Shown here: in pieces, positions 6,202 through 11,359 of the stretch | How positions within the stretch are numbered: position 1 is the first letter of the stretch | Layout of the letters: each line of letters begins with the position of its first letter | Source: Actinomycetota bacterium | Lineage (GTDB): Bacteria; Actinomycetota; Thermoleophilia; Gaiellales; Gaiellaceae | Direction of reading: 5' to 3' | NCBI GenBank assembly: GCA_016870235.1 | Contig: VGCB01000028.1 | Span: 1 to 11,359 of the forward strand | DNA: 11,359 bases | Program-made: the position numbers and the translations under genes | Notes under the pieces: generated by a model | Told to the model about the DNA's origin: nothing | The model's database searches: none | Seen by the model: only the letters and a program-made list of their open reading frames with translations

Positions 6202-7163
6202 CGGTCGTGCTCTTCACCTGCGCCGGTCAGCGCGTCGACATCGTCACCGCCTTCGGCCGCGCCGGCGCGACGACCCTCGCGACCGACGTCGATGCGCTCG
6301 CGCCGGCGCTCTACCACTCGGACCGCCGCGCCTTCGTCCCCCGAGTCGCCGACCCGGCCTATGTCGATGCTCTGGCAGCGCTCGTCGCCGAGCATGCCGT
6401 CGAGCTCGTCGTGCCGCTCACCGACCTCGACCAGGAGGTGCTCGCGACGTCGCGCGAGCGGCTCGCCCCCGCGCTCGTCCTCACGCCGCCGGCCGAGGTC
6501 TGCCGCACGATGGGCGACAAGTACCTCGCGCACTGCTTCTTCGTCGTCAACGACATCCCCTCGCCACGCTCGTGGCTCCCTGGCGACGTTCCCGCCGACG
6601 CCCGCTATCCCCTTCTCGTCAAGGTGCGCGAGGGCTTCGGCTCCCGCAACATCTACCGCGCCGCCGACCCGGCCGAGCTCGACTTCTTCCTGCGCCACAC
6701 GCCGGTCGAGTCGTTCGTGCAGGAGGTGTGCCTCGGCGAGGAGTTCTCGATCGACGTCTTCTGCGACCTCGACGGCCGGTGCCTGAACGCGATCCCGCGC
6801 ACGATGATCCAGTCGAAGGGAGGCGAGTCGATCAAGGGCATCTCGCTCGCCGACCCGGTGCTGATCGACCACGGCGCGCGGGTCGCCGAGACGATCGGGA
6901 TCGTCGGCCCGGCCAACATCCAGTGCTTCCGCGAGCCCGACGGCACGCTGCCGGTGACCGACGTGAACCCGCGGTTCGGCGGCGGCTTCCCGGTGCCGCT
7001 CAACGCGGGCAGCCGCTATCCCGAGCTGGCGATGGCGCTCGCGCGTGGCGAGCGGCCGGAGCCGACGCTCGGGGTCTTCCGCGAGGGCGTGACGATGTCG
7101 CGCTTCTTCGCCGACTTCGTCCTCGTGAACGACGGCGACGGCTACGCGCCGCTCGATCGCTGA
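6198..7163 (+). CDS. ATP-grasp ligase, carbamoyl-phosphate-synthase-large-chain-like
   Basis: A 321-residue ATP-grasp enzyme, expected to activate a carboxylate as acyl phosphate and join it to an amine or thiol. The N-terminal pre-ATP-grasp region has FTCAGQRVDIVTAFGRAG (6-23), then ATDVDALAPAL. ATP-binding elements are GDKYL (106-110, K108), LLVKVREGFGSRN (139-151, K142), SFVQEVCLGEEFSIDVF (172-188) and the metal-binding TDVNPRFGGG (254-263, with D255 and N257). The start is GTG at 6198, forming a GTGA overlap with the phosphoglycosyl transferase stop (6199-6201), so translation is coupled. The epimerase gene begins 4 nt after its stop. Related stand-alone ATP-grasp proteins occur in capsule and O-antigen loci, where attachment of an amino acid or similar group to a sugar is one proposed role. 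Here the substrate is unknown and that role is inference. Confidence 0.85.
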   Translation: MTVVLFTCAGQRVDIVTAFGRAGATTLATDVDALAPALYHSDRRAFVPRVADPAYVDALAALVAEHAVELVVPLTDLDQEVLATSRERLAPALVLTPPAEVCRTMGDKYLAHCFFVVNDIPSPRSWLPGDVPADARYPLLVKVREGFGSRNIYRAADPAELDFFLRHTPVESFVQEVCLGEEFSIDVFCDLDGRCLNAIPRTMIQSKGGESIKGISLADPVLIDHGARVAETIGIVGPANIQCFREPDGTLPVTDVNPRFGGGFPVPLNAGSRYPELAMALARGERPEPTLGVFREGVTMSRFFADFVLVNDGDGYAPLDR

Positions 7164-7167
7164 AGGC

Positions 7168-8094
7168 ATGCGGTACGTCGTCACCGGAGCGGCGGGCTTC
7201 ATCGGCTCGCACCTGGCGGAGACGCTGCAGGTGGCGGGCCACGACGTCGTCGGCGTCGACGCCTTCACGGACTACTACGACGTCGCCCGCAAGCGCGAGA
7301 ACGCGGCGCGCGTCGGCGTGATCGACGGCGACCTGCTCGACCTCGATCTCGACGCGCTCCTTGCGGGCGCGGCCGGCGTCTTCCACCTCGCCGGTCAGCC
7401 GGGTGTCCGCGCGAGCTTCGGCCGCGACTTCGAGCTCTACACGCGTCGTAACCTCCTCGTCTCGTCCGCGGTCTTCGAGGCCGCGGCGCGGGCTGGCGTC
7501 CGGGTCGTCTTCGCCTCGTCGTCCTCCGTGTACGGCGACGCCGAGACGTACCCGACCCCGGAGGACGCGCCCCTCCGCCCGATCGCGCCGTACGGGGTTA
7601 CGAAGGCAGCCTGCGAGCAGCTCGCGTACGCGCTTGCCCGCACGATGGGGCTGGACGCGGTGATCCTCCGCTACTTCACGGTCTACGGGCCGCGGCAGCG
7701 GCCGGACATGGCGTTGACGCCGCTCCTTGAGGCGCTCGCCGGCGGGGTGCCGTTCCGGCTCTTCGGCGACGGCAGCGTCGCACGGAGCTTCACGTACGTC
7801 GACGACGCAGTCGCGGGGACGATCGCCGCAATGGCGGACGGCACCGCGGGCGAGGCCTACAACGTCGGCGGCGGCGAGGAGGCGACGATGGCCGACGTGA
7901 TCGCGCTCGCGGAGCGGATCGCTGGTTGCCGGCTCGAGGTCGAGCGGGCGCCTGCGGCGCCAGGCGACGTGCGCCGGACCCGTGCGGACGTCGCCAAGGC
8001 CGCGCGCGAGCTCGGTTGGGCGCCCGCGACGGCCCTCGAGGACGGGCTCCAGGCGCACTGGGAATGGGCGGCTGCTAGGGTCGCGGCGGCATGA
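7168..8094 (+). CDS. NAD-dependent nucleotide-sugar epimerase/dehydratase (UDP-glucuronate 4-epimerase-like)
   Basis: A 308-residue extended short-chain dehydrogenase acting on nucleotide sugars in the cytoplasm. The NAD-binding TGAAGFIGSHLAETL is at 6-20, with D31 ending the second strand. The active site shows SSSSVYG (117-123) and PYGVTK (141-146), giving Ser, Y142 and K146. ILRYFTVYGPRQRPDMA starts near 166, and LFGDGSVARSFTYVDD follows. The TDYYD stretch (34-38) and GQPGVRASFG (76-85) resemble UDP-glucuronate 4-epimerases (CapI type), so UDP-GalA production is my first guess. UDP-glucose 4-epimerase or a decarboxylase of the same superfamily cannot be excluded. The ATG lies 4 nt after the ATP-grasp stop, and its own TGA overlaps the next ATG as ATGA. 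A uronic acid product would offer a carboxylate for the neighbouring ATP-grasp enzyme, which is speculative. Confidence 0.9.
   Translation: MRYVVTGAAGFIGSHLAETLQVAGHDVVGVDAFTDYYDVARKRENAARVGVIDGDLLDLDLDALLAGAAGVFHLAGQPGVRASFGRDFELYTRRNLLVSSAVFEAAARAGVRVVFASSSSVYGDAETYPTPEDAPLRPIAPYGVTKAACEQLAYALARTMGLDAVILRYFTVYGPRQRPDMALTPLLEALAGGVPFRLFGDGSVARSFTYVDDAVAGTIAAMADGTAGEAYNVGGGEEATMADVIALAERIAGCRLEVERAPAAPGDVRRTRADVAKAARELGWAPATALEDGLQAHWEWAAARVAAA
8076..8081 (+). promoter_or_regulatory. Possible internal leaderless -10 box before the Wzz-like gene
   Basis: TAGGGT at 8076-8081 lies inside the last codons of the epimerase gene, and 9 bases separate it from the ATG at 8091. It fits TANNNT but at the long end of the spacing. 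The ATGA overlap already explains translation of the downstream gene by coupling, so this may be chance or a secondary promoter. Confidence 0.25.
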
Positions 8095-8987
8095 CGACCG
8101 GACCTGTGGACAATCTCGGCGAAGAGCGCGAGATCGAGCTTCGCTCGCTCGGGAGCCGGCTCCTCTCGGGCTGGTGGGTCGTCCTCGGCGGGCTTGCGCT
8201 CGGCATCCTCGCGGGCATCCTCGTTGCTGCGAGCGGCGGCGCGGTCTACGAGGCGAAGTCGCTGCTCTACATGGGGCAGCCGTTCATCGGGGGCCAGCAG
8301 GTGACGACCTTCGCGACCAACCCGCGCACCGTCACCGCTCTGATCAGGAGCGAGGCGGTGCTGGAGCAGGTGGCCAACCAGACCGGGGTTCCGGTGGCCA
8401 ACCTGCGGGGAGCCGTCGCGGCCCAGGCGGTCACCGCGGCCGGCGCCAGCGCCGGGATCGGACGCGCGGCGCCACTGATGGAGCTGAGCGTCCGGCTCAA
8501 GCGTCGCGAGAGCGCCGAGAAGGCCGCGAATGCGTTCGCGGACATCATCGTCGCAGACATCGGGGGCTTCGTCGAGGAGAAGCTGCGGTTGCTGCGTGTG
8601 CGCATCGAGGAGAACGCGAAGGGCCTTGTGACGGCCCGGGAGCGGATCACCGCCGCCCTCGAGCAGCGTCGTCGCTCGCTCGAGAGCGACCTGCCCCTCG
8701 ACGTCCGGCTCCTGCTCCAAGCGAACGCCAACGGGAGCCTGCAGTTCTGGGAGGTGCGCGCCTCCAACCGCGAGGCGAACCTCCGCGAGACGCAGAGCGT
8801 CCTCAACACCACCCTAAGCGTCGAGCGGAGCCAGGTCGTGCAGCCGGCCGTTGCTGCCAGGACGAGCGCACGGAGCCGGCGCAACTCGGCCGTCGTGGGG
8901 GGCCTGATCGGGCTCATCCTCGGCGGCGTCGCTGCTTCGGCGCTTCCGGCTTCGCTGATGCGCAGGAAGCGCTCCGCCGAGACGTAA
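8091..8987 (+). CDS. Wzz-like chain-length determinant / polysaccharide co-polymerase
   Basis: A 298-residue protein with the two-membrane-helix layout of Wzz-type co-polymerases. It has a cytoplasmic N-terminus (1-27), a first helix at about 28-47 (WWVVLGGLALGILAGILVAA) and a large external domain, YEAKSLLYMG (53-62) being the usual beta strand after helix 1. A charged helical stretch at about 160-200 probably forms a coiled coil. A short QPAVAARTSARSRR linker leads to a second helix at 268-287 and a basic tail. Such proteins set chain length or assist export. There is no Walker A or tyrosine-rich tail, so it lacks the BY-kinase half seen in many Gram-positive relatives. The ATG overlaps the epimerase TGA as ATGA. 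Its TAA is followed after 9 nt by the next GT2. The family is likely; its polymerase partner is not in the window. Confidence 0.82.
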   Translation: MTTGPVDNLGEEREIELRSLGSRLLSGWWVVLGGLALGILAGILVAASGGAVYEAKSLLYMGQPFIGGQQVTTFATNPRTVTALIRSEAVLEQVANQTGVPVANLRGAVAAQAVTAAGASAGIGRAAPLMELSVRLKRRESAEKAANAFADIIVADIGGFVEEKLRLLRVRIEENAKGLVTARERITAALEQRRRSLESDLPLDVRLLLQANANGSLQFWEVRASNREANLRETQSVLNTTLSVERSQVVQPAVAARTSARSRRNSAVVGGLIGLILGGVAASALPASLMRRKRSAET

Positions 8988-8996
8988 GTCCGGGAC

Positions 8997-9938
8997 GTGT
9001 TCGAGGGCAAGCGCGTCGCCGTCGTCGTTCCCGCGTACAACGAGGAGCTCCTCGTCGCGGAGACGCTGCGCGGCATTCCCGACTTCGTCGACCGGATCTA
9101 CGTCGTCGACGACCACTCGACGGACGCCACCGCCGACGGTGCGCAAGCGGTCGGCGACCCGCGCGTCGAGGTGATCGTGCACGAGCGGAACGGCGGCGTC
9201 GGCGCCGCGATCGTCTCGGGCTACGAGCGCGCGCTCGCCGAACGGGTCGACGTCACGTGCGTGATGGCGGCCGACAACCAGATGGACCCGGCCGAGCTCG
9301 TTGCCTTCGTCGCTCCCGTCGCACGCGGCGAGGTCGACTACGCGAAGGCGAACCGCCTCATGACCGGCGAGGCGTGGACGCTGATCCCGCGGACCCGCTA
9401 TCTCGGGAACGCCGTGCTCTCCCTGCTGACGAAGATCGCGTCGGGCTACTGGCACGTGGCCGACTCGCAGGCCGGCTACACGGCGCTCTCGCTCGCCGCG
9501 CTCGAGCGACTCGATCTCGACCGGATCTACCGCCGCTACGGCTTCCCGAACGACATGCTCGTCCACCTGAACGTCGTCAACGCCCGCGTGCGCGACGTCC
9601 CCTCGCGCCCCATCTACGGGGTCGGCGAGAAGTCCGGGATCCGCATCCGCCGCGTCGCTCCCCGCATCGCCTGGCTGCTCTTCAAGGGCTTCTGGTGGCG
9701 GCTCAAGGAGAAGTACGTGATCCGCGACTTCCACCCGCTCGTCTTCTTCTACGCGCTCGGCACGGTCATGACCACGGTGGGGACGATCCTCGGGATCGTC
9801 GTCTCGATCCGCCGCATCGTCGGCTTCGAGATCACGACGCCGACGATCGTCCTGATCGCGCTGCTCCTGATCTCGGGGACGCAGTTCACGCTCTTCGGGA
9901 TGTGGTTCGATCAGGAGGCCAACAAGGACCTCAAGTAG
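8997..9938 (+). CDS. Family-2 glycosyltransferase, polyprenol-phosphate sugar synthase-like
   Basis: A 313-residue GT-A enzyme with a C-terminal membrane anchor. VAVVVPAYNEELLVAETL (7-24) and YVVDDHSTDAT (35-45) bind the nucleotide sugar, with D38 and D39. AADNQMDP (91-98) takes the place of the DxD-type metal site in DPM1/GtrB-like enzymes. ADSQAGYTALS (155-165) and RYGFPNDMLVHLN (180-192) follow. Two hydrophobic segments (about 246-270 and 283-304) end the protein. This shape suggests transfer of a sugar to undecaprenyl phosphate on the inner face, making a donor for GT-C transferases such as those at 2853 and 10034. Direct chain extension is the alternative. The GTG at 8997 lies 9 nt after the Wzz-like stop. 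There is no good Shine-Dalgarno, and TAAGTC at 8985 is only a partial -10 match, so translation probably depends on the operon. It ends with TAG. Confidence 0.88.
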   Translation: MFEGKRVAVVVPAYNEELLVAETLRGIPDFVDRIYVVDDHSTDATADGAQAVGDPRVEVIVHERNGGVGAAIVSGYERALAERVDVTCVMAADNQMDPAELVAFVAPVARGEVDYAKANRLMTGEAWTLIPRTRYLGNAVLSLLTKIASGYWHVADSQAGYTALSLAALERLDLDRIYRRYGFPNDMLVHLNVVNARVRDVPSRPIYGVGEKSGIRIRRVAPRIAWLLFKGFWWRLKEKYVIRDFHPLVFFYALGTVMTTVGTILGIVVSIRRIVGFEITTPTIVLIALLLISGTQFTLFGMWFDQEANKDLK

Positions 9939-9972
9939 GCCACCGCCGCAACATCATCCGGTCGCGCCGGTG

Positions 9973-9978
9973 TACGCT
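9973..9978 (+). promoter_or_regulatory. Candidate -10 box upstream of the last GT-C gene
   Basis: TACGCT at 9973-9978 lies in the 95-bp gap after the GT2 stop. An in-frame GTG at 9983 follows after only 4 nt, which is short for a leaderless start. The ATG at 10034 would instead have a leader of about 50 nt containing a stable hairpin (9996-10015). Which start is used is unresolved. Confidence 0.35.
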
Positions 9979-9995
9979 CGACGTGCGCCCCACCG

Positions 9996-10015
9996 GCACG
10001 GCCGGACGGCCGTGC
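9996..10015 (+). other. Perfect 8-bp GC-rich hairpin upstream of the last gene
   Basis: GCACGGCC, loop GGAC, GGCCGTGC gives eight perfect pairs, seven of them G-C. It lies 57 nt after the GT2 stop and 18 nt before the ATG at 10034. No U-tract follows, so it is not a standard intrinsic terminator. It may be a leader hairpin limiting translation of the downstream gene, a transcript 3'-end stabiliser, or coding DNA if the GTG at 9983 is the true start. Confidence 0.45.
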
Positions 10016-10033
10016 GTCGCGCCGGATCGGACA

Positions 10034-11095
10034 ATGATGCACGCGCGCAGCTCGACGACCGCCGCCGTACCCGGACGGGCTCTCCTGCTCGGCAGGCTCG
10101 TCGCGGGGCTCCCCGTGATCGGCGTCGCCGCGCTCGCCGGCTGGGGGCTCTCCCTCCTCACGACCCGGGTGGAGAACTGGTTCGTGATGACGGACGAGCT
10201 CTACTACCAGCGCCTCGCGATCTCCGTTGCCCAGACCGGGTCGCTGCTGCCGCGGCTGCAGGGTGAGGTCGTCTCCAACCTCAACCAGCTCTATCCGGTG
10301 CTGCTCTCGACGGTGTACGGCCACGGCGACGTCCCCGCGAGCTTCGACTCGGCGCACCGGCTGAACGCCTACGTGATGGCGTCGGCGGCGATCCCGGTCT
10401 ACCTGCTGGCGCGGAAGCTCGGCGTCGGGCGCGTGCTCGGTCTCGCGGCCGCGGCGCTCTCCGTCGTCGTCCCCTGGATGGTGCTGGCGTCGTTCCTCCT
10501 GACCGAGGTCGTCGCCTATCCGGCCTTCTGCTGGGCCGTCCTCGCGCTCGTGCACGCGACGGCGAGGAAGACGGCCCTCGCCGATCTTCTCGCCGTCGGC
10601 GCGCTCGTGCTCGCAGTCACCGCCCGCGCACAGTTCTTCGTGCTCGCTCTCGTGCTCGCGCTGGCGGTCGCCACCGAGGCCCTCCTGGAGCAACGGGAGC
10701 GTGGGCTCTCGGGCCGACCACTCCTGCGGGCGGCGGCCTCGTCGCTCGCTCGTCGCCGCCTGCTGATCGGCGCCTTCCTGGCCGGAGTCGTCGCGCTCGT
10801 CGTCGCTGCGATCTCGGGCGAGGCGGGTGACCTGCTCGGCTCCTATGCGGTGACCGCGGAAGGGATCCACGTCGACGGCGAGACGCTTCGCCTCGTGCTC
10901 GAGCAGTGGGGTGTCCTGGTGCTCGCAACGGGTCTCGTGCCGCTGATCGTCGGCTCAGCCTGGATCGTCGACCGGCTGCGTCCGGCCGCGGATTCCGTTC
11001 AGCGCGGGTTCGGCGTCGTCGCGGCGTGGGCCGTTGTCGCTGTCCTGCTTCAGGTGGCGTCGTTCAACCAGCGCTTCGGCGCTGGGCTCGTCTAG
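10034..11095 (+). CDS. GT-C type membrane glycosyltransferase-family protein, ended early by an in-frame TAG
   Basis: 353 codons from ATG at 10034 to TAG at 11093-11095 encode the N-terminal part of a polytopic membrane protein. A basic N-terminus precedes a helix at about 22-43. A loop with MTDELYYQRLAISVAQTG (52-69) follows, whose D54-E55 sit where GT-C enzymes keep their external acidic residue. Further helices lie near 112-126, 133-155, 158-175, 183-213, 242-260, 291-311 and 326-342. LTEVVAYPAF (156-165) resembles other bacterial GT39-like proteins. The frame stays open for 88 more codons after TAG, and these encode more helices, so the gene looks recently broken by one nonsense change. 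An in-frame GTG at 9983 would add 17 residues; I chose 10034 because a partial GGAT site (10024-10027) precedes it. It follows the GT2 operon by 95 bp. Confidence 0.7.
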   Translation: MMHARSSTTAAVPGRALLLGRLVAGLPVIGVAALAGWGLSLLTTRVENWFVMTDELYYQRLAISVAQTGSLLPRLQGEVVSNLNQLYPVLLSTVYGHGDVPASFDSAHRLNAYVMASAAIPVYLLARKLGVGRVLGLAAAALSVVVPWMVLASFLLTEVVAYPAFCWAVLALVHATARKTALADLLAVGALVLAVTARAQFFVLALVLALAVATEALLEQRERGLSGRPLLRAAASSLARRRLLIGAFLAGVVALVVAAISGEAGDLLGSYAVTAEGIHVDGETLRLVLEQWGVLVLATGLVPLIVGSAWIVDRLRPAADSVQRGFGVVAAWAVVAVLLQVASFNQRFGAGLV

Positions 11096-11359
11096 GACCG
11101 CTACCTCTTCTACGTCGTCCCCGTCCTGCTCGTCGCCGTCGCCGCCGCGGTCGGCGGGCGCAGGCTGCCACCCGTCCGGACGTGGATCGTGCCGGTGGCC
11201 GCCGCCCTCGCCGGGCTGGCGCTCGTGCGGCTGCCGGTCTACGAGAAGCTCAATGCCGACTCGCCGGTCGTCGTGCTGAACGACGAGATCCTGCGGCTCG
11301 CGACCTCGCTCGACTGGGCGCGCGTGCTGCTCGCGGCCGGCCTCGTGACCGCGCTGGCG
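11096..11359 (+). pseudogene. Same-frame continuation of the interrupted GT-C gene beyond the TAG (runs off the right edge)
   Basis: Reading straight through the TAG at 11093 gives 88 codons without a stop up to the window end. The translation begins DRYLFYVVPVLLVAVAAAVG, continues through RTWIVPVAAALAGLALVRLP, and ends in SLDWARVLLAAGLVTALA. That is three hydrophobic segments with the same codon style (third-position G/C) as the upstream part. The DRYLFYVVP junction strongly resembles the late loop-helix boundary of intact bacterial GT-C-like proteins. This segment is therefore the C-terminal part of the same gene, separated by a nonsense codon and not by a frameshift. The first in-frame GTG in it is at 11189, with no obvious ribosome binding site, so independent translation is unlikely. 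Confidence 0.7.

Noticed and set aside
7982..10033. Very long plus-strand open frame (to 11095) that appears to join several regions into a 1037-residue protein
   Set aside because: Up to about 9980 it is an out-of-frame shadow of the epimerase, Wzz-like and GT2 genes. Only the part from 10034 (or 9983) has real membrane-protein character.
11093..11095. TAG as a reassigned or suppressed sense codon
   Set aside because: TAG serves as the apparent normal stop of two other genes in the window, and no downstream element typical of programmed recoding could be identified. A nonsense mutation or sequence error is simpler.
1..11359. Mobile element, CRISPR array, tRNA or phage signatures
   Set aside because: No direct-repeat arrays, transposase or integrase motifs, or tRNA-like cloverleaf were seen on either strand. 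Codon style is uniform across the genes.

Overview
The window is GC-rich (about 70% by eye) and bacterial. Nearly every gene belongs to a surface-polysaccharide or glycoconjugate locus. GTG starts dominate, Shine-Dalgarno sites are mostly absent, and TANNNT -10 boxes sit 6-9 nt before the first codon of most transcription units. This points to a high-GC actinobacterium that makes leaderless mRNAs. A deep-branching lineage such as Thermoleophilia (Gaiellales or Solirubrobacterales) is my best guess, but it is an impression from protein style, not a proven placement. I see no tRNA, rRNA, CRISPR array, transposase or phage gene.

Layout, left to right. (1) Minus strand, 1-1476: wecB (UDP-GlcNAc 2-epimerase) is followed, with an 8-nt overlap, by a family-4 glycosyltransferase that runs off the left edge. 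(2) 1477-1596: a divergent promoter region with a perfect 10-bp-arm palindrome. (3) Plus strand, 1597-2706: a membrane-anchored family-2 glycosyltransferase as a single gene. (4) Plus strand, 2853-4689: a polytopic GT-C type transferase translationally coupled to a small single-pass protein of unknown function. (5) Minus strand, 4748-5566: a SAM-dependent methyltransferase, convergent with (4) and divergent from (6). (6) Plus strand, 5614-9938: a tight operon of phosphoglycosyl transferase, ATP-grasp ligase, NAD-dependent sugar epimerase, Wzz-like chain-length protein and polyprenol-phosphate-type GT2. (7) Plus strand, from 10034: a second GT-C type protein, interrupted by an in-frame TAG at 11093 and then open in the same frame to the window end.

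How they could work together (inference): the small phosphoglycosyl transferase loads the first sugar phosphate on undecaprenyl phosphate. The epimerase and WecB supply nucleotide sugars, and the GT4 and GT2 enzymes extend the chain. The ATP-grasp enzyme and methyltransferase may decorate it, and the Wzz-like protein may set chain length. The C-terminal-anchored GT2 may make a polyprenyl-phosphate sugar donor for a GT-C transferase. No flippase, polymerase or tyrosine kinase is visible here, so the locus probably extends beyond both edges.

I found no clearly new system. The points most worth a second look are the nonsense codon in the last gene, the repeated leaderless-promoter architecture, two palindromes in divergent promoter regions, the ATP-grasp enzyme inside a glycan operon, and the orphan 150-residue membrane protein.
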